Assembly: GCF_000317045.1 (NCBI RefSeq)
Contig: NC_019703.1
Coordinates: forward strand, 2,158,501 to 2,222,500
Length of the DNA stretch: 64,000 nucleotides
Direction: 5' to 3'
Source: Geitlerinema sp. PCC 7407
Lineage (GTDB): Bacteria > Cyanobacteriota > Cyanobacteriia > PCC-7407
Notes under the pieces: model-generated
What the model saw: the letters and a program-made list of their open reading frames with translations, nothing else
Database searches by the model: none
Told to the model about the DNA's origin: nothing
Program-made: the position numbers and the translations under genes
In this document: piece after piece, positions 54,271-62,785 of the stretch
Layout of the letters: the number at the start of each line of letters is the position of its first letter
Numbering within the stretch: the stretch's first letter is position 1

Positions 54271-56101
54271 AGGTAGCAATATTCTTGGAAAAGTCGTCGT
54301 CACCTACGACACCGGCGAGCGGGTCGAGCGCATTCACGATCTCATTTTTGACCAAGAAAGAAACCAAATTTTAGGCTTTTTGGTGCGAGAAGGGAGCCTA
54401 TTCCAGAGCGCTCGCGTGATTCCCTTTGAAAACGTTGCGGCTATTGGCAACAGCGCGGTGGTAATTCCTTCGCGGGAAGTCATTATTTCGGCCCGTGAGC
54501 ACGACCGAATTCACAGCATTCTCAAGGGCGATAATATTTTGCGCGGTACCCGAATTCTCACCGTGAAAGGGCAAGATTTGGGCACCATTGTCGATCTCTA
54601 TTTTGATCCTCAAACCGGTAACGTTGAGGGATACGAAGTTTCGGGGGGTGTCTTTGCCGATGCCTACTCGGGACGATCCTTTGTGCCAGCGCCTCAAACC
54701 CTGCACATTGGGGAACATGTTGCCTTTGTGCCGGTCGAGATTGCTGATCTGATGGACGAGCAGCTCGGCGGCCTGCGGGCAGCGGTCCAGACGACCAACA
54801 AGAACCTCTCCGAGAGCTCCGAGGCAGCCAGCCGCAAGCTCCAGGAGGTCGCGCAGGCAACTCAAGCCAAGCTCCAGGAGACCGCCGAGATGGCAAACCG
54901 GACCCTCCAGGAGTCTTCGCGCATGGCGATCGCCTCCCTTACCAACGCGGTGGTCGACCCCAACGAGCAGAAAGCCTTCATGCTCGGACGCGTCGCCAAT
55001 GAAAACGTGGTGTCGACCGATGGCGTTTTCGTGGTGTCCGAAGGACAGATCGTAAGGAGCGAGGATATCCTCCGCGCCGAGGAGAATGGCGTTTTGGACT
55101 TGGTGTATCGAGCAACCGGCGGGCGCGTCACCGAGGAGCTCAACCGACGCCTCCAGGAGACTACCGACGTCACCAGCCGCAAGCTGCAAGAGATTACTCG
55201 CGTCGCCAGCGATCGCTTGCAAAGCAGCAGCGGCGCAGCTTCCGAGAAGCTCCAAGACATCACCCGCAGCACCGCCGCCGCCCTCACCAATGCGGTGGTG
55301 GACCCCGCTGAACAGAAGGCGTTGGTCATCGGCAAACAGGTCTCACGGGACGTCTACGCTCCCGATGGCAGCCTGGTGGCCGCAGAGGGCCAGCAGGTCA
55401 CTACCTGGATGGTCAGCGAAGCTGAGCGCTACGGGGTCTTGGATGATCTATTTCGGGCAGCCGGGGGCAGTCTCACGACGGAGCTAACCCGCGCCGCCAA
55501 CAATATCCTGGCCAGCCGCTTGCTGGAGCAGGCAAAGGGTCGCCGAGTGCGCCACACGGTGCAGACCCCCGACGGTCTGATCGTGGCGGCTCCCGGCCAG
55601 ATCGTGACTAGCACGGTCGTTGAGCGCGCCCGCCAGTTTGACCAAGAGGAGTCGCTGCTGGTGGCGGTGGGCCTGACGCCATCCGAGGCCGCTCGGGCCG
55701 GCGCCAAAGATAACTTCGCCTCGACCCGCGAGCAGGTACAGGAAGGCTTTAGCCAGCTCAGTGATACCGCCAGCAGCTTAGTGGATAATCTCCAGCGCCA
55801 GTTTTCGGTGTGGCAGGTGCAGGCCAGCCAGCGCTATGAGGACTATCAAATCAAGCGGGCCCTGGGTCGCCCGGTGAGCCGCGTGATCCTCGATCGCAAC
55901 GACAACGTGATTTTGAATGTGGGAGATCTGATCACCCACCGAGCGATCGCCCGCGCTCGCGACGCAGGCGTTCTGGATGTCCTGCTGGACTCGATCTACA
56001 CCAAGCGGCCGGATCTGGCGATCGCCGATGTGCACCTGCCCGAGGAGAGCGGCGAAGCTGCCCGGGGCCGCGTCCCGGTAATCCACCAAATCAGCTCTTA
56101 G
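54263..56101 (+). CDS. PRC-barrel protein with internal repeats, 612 aa
   Basis: Start at ATG 54263 with AGGAG at 54251. Two PRC-barrel domains (about 1-80 and 85-165) begin GKVVVTYDTGERVERIHDL and GTRILTVKGQDLGTIVDL. The rest is built from repeated modules: helical KLQE/TLQE coiled-coil stretches, and a unit with TNAVVDPxEQKA, then V...DG..V..EGQ.V....A...GVLD, seen clearly twice and in weaker form twice more. PRC barrels bind proteins or stabilise complexes (photosystem H subunit, RimM). A scaffold role at a membrane, with the coupled small protein, is plausible but not shown. A terminator follows. Confidence 0.85.
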   Translation: MYRGSNILGKVVVTYDTGERVERIHDLIFDQERNQILGFLVREGSLFQSARVIPFENVAAIGNSAVVIPSREVIISAREHDRIHSILKGDNILRGTRILTVKGQDLGTIVDLYFDPQTGNVEGYEVSGGVFADAYSGRSFVPAPQTLHIGEHVAFVPVEIADLMDEQLGGLRAAVQTTNKNLSESSEAASRKLQEVAQATQAKLQETAEMANRTLQESSRMAIASLTNAVVDPNEQKAFMLGRVANENVVSTDGVFVVSEGQIVRSEDILRAEENGVLDLVYRATGGRVTEELNRRLQETTDVTSRKLQEITRVASDRLQSSSGAASEKLQDITRSTAAALTNAVVDPAEQKALVIGKQVSRDVYAPDGSLVAAEGQQVTTWMVSEAERYGVLDDLFRAAGGSLTTELTRAANNILASRLLEQAKGRRVRHTVQTPDGLIVAAPGQIVTSTVVERARQFDQEESLLVAVGLTPSEAARAGAKDNFASTREQVQEGFSQLSDTASSLVDNLQRQFSVWQVQASQRYEDYQIKRALGRPVSRVILDRNDNVILNVGDLITHRAIARARDAGVLDVLLDSIYTKRPDLAIADVHLPEESGEAARGRVPVIHQISS

Positions 56102-56134
56102 TTACCTCAGCGACAACTCACTAGCAGCAAGACT

Positions 56135-56156
56135 GGGGGCTTTGGCCCCCTTTTTT
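56135..56156 (+). terminator. Intrinsic terminator of the PRC-barrel operon
   Basis: GGGGGC-TTTG-GCCCCC followed by six T, 34 bp past the stop codon. Confidence 0.9.
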
Positions 56157-56201
56157 CTGGCGATCGCTCCAGGATTTGCAAGCACTAGCGCCCGCTCCGG
56201 C

Positions 56202-56993
56202 TCAAGCCACCGTGTCTGCGGGCGTCTGCACCGGCAAAAAGGCCAGCGGAGCGCTCATATCCGCCGCAAAGCCCAAAATTGCCCGATCGCGATGCTCGTA
56301 GATCAGCTCTCCCTGGGCATCAAACAGAAACGTCGCGCCCCGCTGAGTCAAATAGGCCGAATCTGGCACGTAGGTTTTCCAGTGGCTCAGCACCTCGGCC
56401 ATATTTCGCAGCCGCAGCGTCGCCAGCTCAAAGGGCCGCTGGAAGCCTCTACCGCCCGCCCACTGAAAGAAAGATCCCTTCAGCGGCGGCAGCGGCGCGG
56501 CCTTGACCACTTCGTCGTCCCCGATCAGCTGGGGAGCCCGGCGATCGCCCCGATAGCCCCGAAGCACCTCCGCCAGCGTGCCCGGACTGCCGATCCCCGC
56601 ACACATCAGCATCAGGTTGAGCCAGGCGTTTTGGCCCGTCGAGAGGCCAGGCAGCTTGAGAGAAAGGCCCGGATAGAGCTCAAGGGTCTGGTGCAGCTCC
56701 GCCGTCGGATCCACAAACAAATGCTCCGCCGGAAACCCCGTATAGCGACCAAACTGCTCCCCAGAAGCGCGATCGCCAATGCCCACCGCTCGCACTGCAA
56801 CCCCCGCCGCCTTCAGGCTTTCGGCCTCCCGCTGTAGCCACCAGGCATACTCCAGACTGTCAAAATCCCCCAGCTGCGGCAGCACAATCACTAGCTGCAG
56901 CGGCGCTGATCCCGCACTCTCCAAAATCGGGGCGATCGCCCCGTCGCTCACCCGTTGTCGCTCAGTTTGCCGAAAAAACGTATAGAAATTCAT
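56202..56993 (-). CDS. Peroxiredoxin-like (AhpC/TSA-related) protein, 263 aa
   Basis: The thioredoxin-like core is seen in LQLVIVLPQLGDFDSLEYAWWL, VAVRAVGIGDRASGEQFGRY and GATFLFDAQGELIYEHRDRAIL. The active-site Cys of true peroxiredoxins (PxxxTxxC) is absent; that region reads LPQLGDFDS. It belongs to the AhpC/TSA-related group found in cyanobacteria and plastids whose function is unknown. Peroxidase activity by the usual mechanism is unlikely. Monocistronic. Confidence 0.75.
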   Translation of the reverse strand: MNFYTFFRQTERQRVSDGAIAPILESAGSAPLQLVIVLPQLGDFDSLEYAWWLQREAESLKAAGVAVRAVGIGDRASGEQFGRYTGFPAEHLFVDPTAELHQTLELYPGLSLKLPGLSTGQNAWLNLMLMCAGIGSPGTLAEVLRGYRGDRRAPQLIGDDEVVKAAPLPPLKGSFFQWAGGRGFQRPFELATLRLRNMAEVLSHWKTYVPDSAYLTQRGATFLFDAQGELIYEHRDRAILGFAADMSAPLAFLPVQTPADTVA

Positions 56994-57281
56994 CAGAATC
57001 GCTCTATTCCAAAAAGAAGCAGATTTCCTAGATTTTAGGAATCACAAGCCCATCGCTCTCTCAAAAACTGTAGCAACCTTCAAGAAATCTTTCTTTTCAG
57101 TCGAACTCCGGCAAGGTGACTAGGATCAAGGTAGGCTGGCATTTCCACACTCCCACCTTCAAAAAGAATCGGATTCACAATTGGGTTAACCGATTTCGGT
57201 GCAGCACGCCCCTCAACAAATAACCTGGCAGGTAACGAAGATGCCCACAGGATAATCACCCCCGCAAAGGATGCCCTCACT

Positions 57282-57608
57282 ATGACCCATGACCCAGAAA
57301 ACACCCTGTTGCAATCCCTTGACTCTCTAGCAGATCTCGAAATAGACACCTACATCATGCGCCTCTACGTCGCAGATCACAGCCCCAAGTCTCTGCGGGC
57401 AATTCAGCGGATTCAGGCCCTCTGCAACGATCGCCTAGAGGGGCGATACGAACTAGAAATTATCGATATCTATCAAGATCCAGAGCGACTTGAAAAAGAT
57501 CAGGTTTTTGCCATTCCGACCCTGATCAAAGAGCTGCCTCTACCCATTCAGCGACTCATTGGCGACATGACCAACACCGAGAAGCTGATTGTCTGCCTCG
57601 ATCTTTAA
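57282..57608 (+). CDS. KaiB-like protein, 108 aa
   Basis: The KaiB thioredoxin-like domain is clear: YIMRLYVADHSPKSLRAIQR, LEIIDIYQDPERLEKDQVFA, and PTLIKELPLPIQRLIGDM. Compared with clock KaiB, the N-terminus is extended by about 20 residues. The LYVAG...N motif is LYVADHS, and the acidic C-terminal tail is missing (it ends at LIVCLDL). No kaiA or kaiC is adjacent. It is probably a KaiB paralogue outside the core clock. An AAGGA site precedes ATG 57282. Confidence 0.85.
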   Translation: MTHDPENTLLQSLDSLADLEIDTYIMRLYVADHSPKSLRAIQRIQALCNDRLEGRYELEIIDIYQDPERLEKDQVFAIPTLIKELPLPIQRLIGDMTNTEKLIVCLDL

Positions 57609-57732
57609 ACCTTGATCTTTAAAAACTTCTCTCAAAGTCATTCCTTGAGAGAAATTAGAGAAATTGCTGTAGACTTGGGCAAAGAGTTGATTACCGTTTG
57701 GCGGGCGATCGCGCCCCCCTGAGAAGAGAGCA

Positions 57733-58110
57733 ATGGCAGAAGCACGCAACGTCCTAGGCGGTCCCCTAGAAACCTGCTGTACCGACCCTGTGACGGGTTT
57801 CTATCGCGATGGCAAATGCAACACCGGCGCAGGAGACTTTGGAGCCCACGTGGTGTGTGCCCAGGTCACCGAGGCGTTTCTGGAATTCACGCGATCGCGC
57901 GGCAACGACCTGACCACCCCCGCCCCCGCCTTCGGCTTTCCGGGCCTCAAGCCGGGCGATCGCTGGTGTCTGTGCGCCGCCCGCTGGAAAGAAGCCCTTG
58001 ACGCTGGCGCAGCGCCCCCCGTCGTGCTAGCTTCCACCCACGCTTTGGCCCTCGAATATATTTCCTTAGATGAGCTAGAGCAGCACGCAGTAGAGAGTCG
58101 CCAAGACTAG
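57733..58110 (+). CDS. DUF2237 family protein, 125 aa
   Basis: Sequence NVLGGPLETCCTDPVTGFYR, then CNTGAGDFGAHVVCAQVT and GLKPGDRWCLCAARWKEAL, identifies DUF2237. It has six conserved-looking cysteines, which suggests metal binding or disulfides. The function is unknown. GAGAAGAGAG precedes ATG. It is convergent with the transporter gene 10 bp away. Confidence 0.9.
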   Translation: MAEARNVLGGPLETCCTDPVTGFYRDGKCNTGAGDFGAHVVCAQVTEAFLEFTRSRGNDLTTPAPAFGFPGLKPGDRWCLCAARWKEALDAGAAPPVVLASTHALALEYISLDELEQHAVESRQD

Positions 58111-58119
58111 CGGCCTCCC

Positions 58120-58530
58120 CTAAAGCGCCACCAGCACAATCGACACCACCGCCAGGGCGATTCCAGCGACCTGACGCAGGTTAATGCTCTCATTCAGCAG
58201 AAAAACCGCCAGCAACACGCTGATCACCGGATAGAGCGCAGAGAGAGGCGCAACCAGCGTAACCGGCCCCTTAGAGACCGCCATCAAAAACATCAGCGCC
58301 CCCAAAAATCCCATCATGCCCGTCGAGAGCGCCAGCAAAATGCCGCGGGGATGAACCTGGGGCTGGAAATCCAGCGAAATCAAGACCATCAGCGCAATGA
58401 TCAAGCTGCCAATCACCTCGTACACGATGGCGCTGCGGGGCGTCAGGTATTGCGTCGTCAGCTTGGGAATAAATCCCCAAAAACCCCACAAGACCAAGGT
58501 TCCAAAGGTCGGCAAGATCCAATCTTTCAT
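58120..58530 (-). CDS. Half-size EamA/DMT transporter, 136 aa
   Basis: Four to five hydrophobic helices; opens LPTFGTLVLWGFWGFIPKL and ends with SALYPVISVLLAVFLLNESI and the following helix. This is one EamA unit of about 137 residues, half of the common ten-helix DMT exporter, so it should act as a dimer or with a partner. The substrate is unknown. Confidence 0.88.
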   Translation of the reverse strand: MKDWILPTFGTLVLWGFWGFIPKLTTQYLTPRSAIVYEVIGSLIIALMVLISLDFQPQVHPRGILLALSTGMMGFLGALMFLMAVSKGPVTLVAPLSALYPVISVLLAVFLLNESINLRQVAGIALAVVSIVLVAL

Positions 58531-58839
58531 AGTGAGTCAGTGGATGCGCGATCGCGTTCAGTAGCAACAGTCCGACTCCTCTGCGCTATGGGCACAGGAG
58601 TCTAGGGTCTCATTCTGACAGACTTTTCCCGGATGCAGCGGATACCCCGCATCTCTTCAGATTCTGGCGAGACACCCACAGGAAACTCTCCCAAAGGTTG
58701 TAGGCTAGAAAACTGCGGTTCCTTCTCAGAGCGCGTTGGCTATCTCAAAACAGACCCAGCAGCTCCCACCTCTCTTATTCCTAACCCAAGAGAATTGCGA
58801 AGGCGATCGAGAAACCTGGAGGCAAAAGAGCGCGATCGT

Positions 58840-59838
58840 ATGCGGAAACTGTACTTTTTGGTGCCGGGAACCAGTGGCCCCTTTGCCTGTGGCGGCCTGT
58901 GGGCCGAGCTGAAAACGCTGCAGCTGGCTCAGCAGGTGTGCGAGGCCGCCGTGGTCACCTACCGCCAGCGCGAGGCGGGGGTTCTGTTTCTGGGCGATCT
59001 GCTCTCCGGGCAGCGGCTTGACGACGGGATTTTTGTCGTGAGCTGGGGCTTTGATGTGCCCAAGCTGGTCGCTCGGCTCAAGGGACAGCAGGTGATCTAC
59101 CATGCCCACAGTGCAGGCTACGGCTTCCGGCTTCCGGCCAGCATCCCCATCGTGACCGTCAGCCGCAACACCCTCGGCTACTGGGGACAGCGATCGCCCC
59201 ACTCCCTGCTCTACTACCTCCCCAACCAAATCTCCGACGAGTTTTGCAACCTCCACCAGCCCCGCGATATCGACGTCCTGGTTCAGGCGCGCAAATCCTC
59301 TACCTATCTGCTCCAGCAGCTCATCCCCGCCCTCCAAGCGGTTTGCAGCGTCCAGGTCGTCGAGAGCTATGTCGAAGATCTGCCCGGTCTTTTTAATCGG
59401 GCCAAGGTTTATCTCTACGACTCCGCAGAATATTGGGCACAGCAGGGCGTCACCGAGGGCTTTGGCCTCCAGCCCATGGAAGCCATGGCCTGCGGATGCC
59501 AAGTTTTCTCCAGCGTTAATGGCGGTCTCTCAGACTACTTTGATCCAGGATTCAATGGCCAAAAAATCGCCGGCTATGCCACCGGCTACGACGTCCAGCG
59601 CATTCTAGACGCGGTGCGATCGCCCATCCCTGACATCCCTGAAACGTTCTTTGCAGAGTACCGCACCGCCAACATCATTCAGCGCCTAGAGCACATCTTG
59701 ACCGACATCAATCGTTTCTTTGACTACCAGCGCGACCACGCAGGCGACATCCCAGAGCTCACGCCTCGTCGTATCTGGAGCCTCCGGGTCCAGCAGCTCT
59801 TCAAAAAAGTCCAGAAGAAACTAGCCAAGCGCTCCTAA
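58840..59838 (+). CDS. GT-B glycosyltransferase (GT4-like), 332 aa
   Basis: I place the start at ATG 58840, where MRKLYFLVPGTSGPFACGG begins. The frame is open further upstream to 58633, but that part is not protein-like. The C-terminal nucleotide-sugar site is GVTEGFGLQPMEAMACGCQV, followed by FSSVNGGLSDYF (E-x7-E type GT4 motif). It is probably involved in cell-surface polysaccharide or glycolipid synthesis; no other envelope genes are adjacent, so the acceptor is unknown. Confidence 0.88.
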   Translation: MRKLYFLVPGTSGPFACGGLWAELKTLQLAQQVCEAAVVTYRQREAGVLFLGDLLSGQRLDDGIFVVSWGFDVPKLVARLKGQQVIYHAHSAGYGFRLPASIPIVTVSRNTLGYWGQRSPHSLLYYLPNQISDEFCNLHQPRDIDVLVQARKSSTYLLQQLIPALQAVCSVQVVESYVEDLPGLFNRAKVYLYDSAEYWAQQGVTEGFGLQPMEAMACGCQVFSSVNGGLSDYFDPGFNGQKIAGYATGYDVQRILDAVRSPIPDIPETFFAEYRTANIIQRLEHILTDINRFFDYQRDHAGDIPELTPRRIWSLRVQQLFKKVQKKLAKRS

Positions 59839-59949
59839 CTACAAAAATAGGTCCCGATTAAAACAACCAACAGATGCCCCTTGATTCCATTGCTTAGCCC
59901 AACTTTGGCCAGCGATAGGTCAATGAATTTACCAAGGGTCACCTCAAGG

Positions 59950-60111
59950 GGGCTTAGAAATAATAGAGTGCAGTTCTTTGGGCCATCGCTTGTTGGCTTC
60001 ACTCCCATCAAATCTATCTATCAGGAATCATTCTTTGAGCGAAATCAGCCTGAAATCAGTCATTACCATCCTGATGATGGGAGTGAAGCCCTTGCGCTAG
60101 TGACTAAGCCC
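59950..60111. repeat. Nested palindromic element, possibly a MITE
   Basis: The outer arms GGGCTTAG (59950-59957) and CTAAGCCC (60104-60111) enclose perfect 16-bp inner arms: GGCTTCACTCCCATCA at 59995-60010 and its complement at 60075-60090. The 64-bp centre has no gene. A run of seven T follows the right arm. It could be a small non-autonomous element or a terminator region between convergent genes. Confidence 0.6.
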
Positions 60112-60123
60112 TTTTTTTGAGCA

Positions 60124-60660
60124 TTATTGGCGCCAATAGTGGGCAGTCATAAACTGCTGCCATTGCCCATCGTCGCCCAACATGTGGGAAGTCATCACCC
60201 GATGATGATCATCCTTGAACTCGATCACATCTTTGTATTTTGCCAACTTGTTTTCTCCAGACATCGAGGGTCCTTCATTATTCAGCGTTAGAACCGTTTC
60301 AGAAGCATCCAATTCACCCTCATAGTGGAAGAGATAAGTCATCATGGACCCGATCCAGGTGCCCACATAGCGCTGCTTCTGCGGATCATAGCCAAGGGTC
60401 ATCAGGGTTGTCGCGTGCCCCGCACAGGGCATCTCGCCTTGCCCTTCTGCCAGTATCCAAAGTGCGCCCGATGAGGAGTTTTCAGCTGCTCCAAGGGAGC
60501 GCACAGTCTCAGTCCCCGTTGATTTCACGGGAGGTTGATCAGGTCCCATGAGCGCTTCGGTTTCATAGCGCCACTCACCCACGAGTTTCTGAAGCCACTG
60601 ATGTTCTTTTTGAGGCTGAGCGAGCATAGAGGAGGTTTGTTCAGTTTGAATGGATTCCAT
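60124..60660 (-). CDS. DUF1579 family protein, 178 aa
   Basis: Start at ATG 60660 with GGAGAC just upstream; an in-frame ATG at 60717 is less likely. DUF1579 pattern: HQWLQKLVGEWRYETEALM, then TLGYDPQKQRYVGTWIGSM and a closing VMTSHMLGDDGQW. A lipocalin-like fold is expected, function unknown. Such proteins accompany ECF sigma factors and YCII genes in many genomes, as here. Confidence 0.88.
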   Translation of the reverse strand: MESIQTEQTSSMLAQPQKEHQWLQKLVGEWRYETEALMGPDQPPVKSTGTETVRSLGAAENSSSGALWILAEGQGEMPCAGHATTLMTLGYDPQKQRYVGTWIGSMMTYLFHYEGELDASETVLTLNNEGPSMSGENKLAKYKDVIEFKDDHHRVMTSHMLGDDGQWQQFMTAHYWRQ

Positions 60661-60821
60661 TTTTGTCTCCTTGTGATGCGTGATGGAGGATTGCGATCGC
60701 TCTAAAACTGGGATCATGGGTTATTCGTTACCGGTCCTTTGTGGGTGATTGGTGAGCTGCCAATTTGTGAATAACAAATCACTCATCCCTCAGAAGCAAT
60801 GACAAAAAACCCAGCATGAGC

Positions 60822-61232
60822 TCAAGCGGCCTGTTCACAGTTGACCATCCACGGTGTCCCAAACTGATCAACCAACATGCCAAAACGAACAGACCAAAAC
60901 GTTTTGGCGATCGGCATTTGTACGTTGCCGTTTTCTGCAAGAGCATGAAAAATTCGCTCTGCCTCAGCGGGTTCAGGAACGCTGACCTGCACATAGAAAC
61001 CCTGAGGTATTTCAAAATGTTCCGGAGGGCAGTCAGACCCCATCAAGAGGCGATCTTCTAATTCAAGGCAGGCGTGCATAATTTTGTCGTGCCACCCCGG
61101 AGGAACATCCTCTTCAGAGGGTGCCTCTTTGTGAGTCATCATCGTCGTGATCTTGCCGCCGAGGCATTGTTCATAGAACTTGAAGGCTGCCTCACAGTTA
61201 CCATCGAACATTAGGTAAGAGTTGATTTTCAT
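60822..61232 (-). CDS. PhnB-like VOC (glyoxalase-fold) protein, 136 aa
   Basis: Opens INSYLMFDGNCEAAFKFYEQ and CLGGKI, the PhnB-type VOC signature. It continues HDKIMHACLELEDRLLMGSD and ends FGMLVDQFGTPWMVN. VOC proteins bind a metal and a small substrate; PhnB-like ones are mostly uncharacterised. It is part of the ECF-linked minus-strand set, 57 bp downstream of the fusion gene. Confidence 0.92.
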   Translation of the reverse strand: MKINSYLMFDGNCEAAFKFYEQCLGGKITTMMTHKEAPSEEDVPPGWHDKIMHACLELEDRLLMGSDCPPEHFEIPQGFYVQVSVPEPAEAERIFHALAENGNVQMPIAKTFWSVRFGMLVDQFGTPWMVNCEQAA

Positions 61233-61289
61233 GGTCTATTCCTGTATTTCATCCAATAGACAACGTCGTGGAGTGAGAGAGGAAACTGC

Positions 61290-62114
61290 CTAGGCGTTGG
61301 CAGGATCGAGCGGTGCTGAAATGTGTTCATGGAGAATCTGCCAGGTACCCTGATTTTTCTGGCATATGGTGGTGACACGCATCCACATCTGCATCGCAGG
61401 ATGATCTGGTTCTCCTGTGAAGTGAAATAACCAGTGGGCGGTCGCTAAGTTCTCATTCACCGTAATAGTGAGATCTTGTGTTTCCATGTCAAACGAGTCT
61501 GGCAAGCAAGGCAGCGACTCCTCCCACAACTGACGAATCGCTTGTTTACCTTTGGTTTGGAGAGGCGGTTTGACATCAAAAATCACGCTATCAGCAGCAT
61601 AGAGAGACATGATTTTCTCTAGATCTTTGCTGGAAATGGCCCGTTGCTGATCGGCAATCAGTTGGCGAATCTCAGCTTCGTGGGGTGTGGAGGGATTAGT
61701 CGGGGTGGAGTGAGAGAAGGACTCTGTGAATTCGGCTGCGGCTTGCTGGACATCCTCTGGGAAATCCTCAAACTCTTGCACCTGGCGGACTTCGATCGTC
61801 TCATTGCTTGCGGCAGGACAGCGAGAAGCCCACTCAATGGCCTCCTCCTTTGAGTTCACTTGAATCATCCAGTAGCCGCCAAGCACTTCTTTTCCATTTG
61901 AGGCAGCTCCCTCGGTTATTTTTGGTTCGCTGCCGTTGAACGTTACCCGCGCTCCCATGGAGGGCGGATGCAGCCCTTCTAGGGAAATCAGGACACCAGC
62001 CTCCTGTAGAGACTCGTTGTATTTCATCATGGCCTCAACCGCCTTTGCATCCGGCATCGCTCCTGGAGCGGCATTCTCGTAACCCTTGGGAATCATGAGC
62101 AGCATAAATCGCAT
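61290..62114 (-). CDS. YCII (DGPF)-SnoaL-like fusion protein, 274 aa
   Basis: Residues 1-118 are a YCII/DGPF domain (MRFMLLMIPKGYE, GGYWMIQVNSKEEAIEWASR). A Ser/Thr/Pro linker (about 130-145) joins it to a SnoaL/DUF4440-like domain (147-270; IADQQRAISSKDLEKIMSLY, then ATAHWLFHFTGEP). DGPF proteins are the hallmark partners of ECF42 sigma factors, as their targets or possible modulators. Separate YCII and SnoaL genes are usual, so the fusion supports a joint role. Confidence 0.9.
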   Translation of the reverse strand: MRFMLLMIPKGYENAAPGAMPDAKAVEAMMKYNESLQEAGVLISLEGLHPPSMGARVTFNGSEPKITEGAASNGKEVLGGYWMIQVNSKEEAIEWASRCPAASNETIEVRQVQEFEDFPEDVQQAAAEFTESFSHSTPTNPSTPHEAEIRQLIADQQRAISSKDLEKIMSLYAADSVIFDVKPPLQTKGKQAIRQLWEESLPCLPDSFDMETQDLTITVNENLATAHWLFHFTGEPDHPAMQMWMRVTTICQKNQGTWQILHEHISAPLDPANA

Positions 62115-62180
62115 ATAGATCTCCTTGGTTCTCGGGTTCTCGGAAGAGATTGTGGACAGTGAATCGGGGCGATCGGCAGC

Positions 62181-62564
62181 CTAAAGGGAAAGAGAGCGAG
62201 AAAACGCGGTCGTTTCTGGCAGGCCTGCAACTTCGATCACAGGACGGATTTCAACTGTGCCCACTCGCGCACCTGGAATCTGAGAGGCGATCGCGATCGC
62301 CTCATCGAGATCCTGAGCATTAACGAGGAAGAATCCGCCCAGCTGTTCGCGGGTTTCGGCAAATGGGCCGTCCGTTACCAGTGGTTTGCCGTCACGCACG
62401 CGGACACTCGTCGCCGTGGACACGGGATGGAGAGGAGTGGCTGCGAGATACTGTCCTTTGGCGTCGAGCTCTTGGGCGAGCTGGGTTGATTCCCCATAGC
62501 AATGCTCTCGTTCGGCTTCGCTCAGGACGTTTTCGTCGGTATAAATCAGCAGCAAATATTTCAT
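62181..62564 (-). CDS. YCII-related (DGPF) protein, 127 aa
   Basis: Sequence MKYLLLIYTDENVLSEAERE, then SVRVRDGKPLVTDGPFAETREQLGG, contains the DGPF signature. It continues LVNAQDLDEAIAIASQIPG. It is a dimeric ferredoxin-like fold. First gene of the minus-strand set, GGAGG 5-9 bases before the ATG, and 22 bp downstream of the nearer of two ECF-type promoter motifs. This fits control by the divergent sigma factor. Confidence 0.92.
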   Translation of the reverse strand: MKYLLLIYTDENVLSEAEREHCYGESTQLAQELDAKGQYLAATPLHPVSTATSVRVRDGKPLVTDGPFAETREQLGGFFLVNAQDLDEAIAIASQIPGARVGTVEIRPVIEVAGLPETTAFSRSLSL

Positions 62565-62583
62565 GCGCTTGCCTCCTTTATCA

Positions 62584-62617
62584 GTCAGTCGAGCGGGGAT
62601 TGCTCAAATCGACAGCT
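62584..62617 (-). promoter_or_regulatory. ECF-type promoter motif, proximal copy
   Basis: On the minus strand TGTCGA (62609-62614) and CGACTG (62586-62591) are 17 bp apart, pointing at the YCII gene. TGTCGA-type -35 with CG(T/A)C-type -10 is what I recall for ECF42 targets. The whole 34-bp block recurs at 62665-62698. Confidence 0.6.
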
Positions 62618-62664
62618 CGCTAAAATTTTTCAATGAGTACGATCGAGCTTTGCCTCTTTTGTAA

Positions 62665-62698
62665 GTCAGTCGAAGGAAAGCAGATCAGATCGACAGCT
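62665..62698 (-). promoter_or_regulatory. ECF-type promoter motif, distal copy
   Basis: Same arrangement as the proximal copy: TGTCGA (62690-62695), 17-bp spacer, CGACTG (62667-62672) on the minus strand. The outer 9-10 bases are identical while the spacer differs, so the boxes are what is conserved. Confidence 0.55.
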
Positions 62699-62785
62699 TT
62701 AGATAAATCAAATTATATAGTACAACTGTTCTGTCTTGTCGTCGACACCCAGTTCAAAAAACTTTGATGTCTTTTCGTGACAGCT

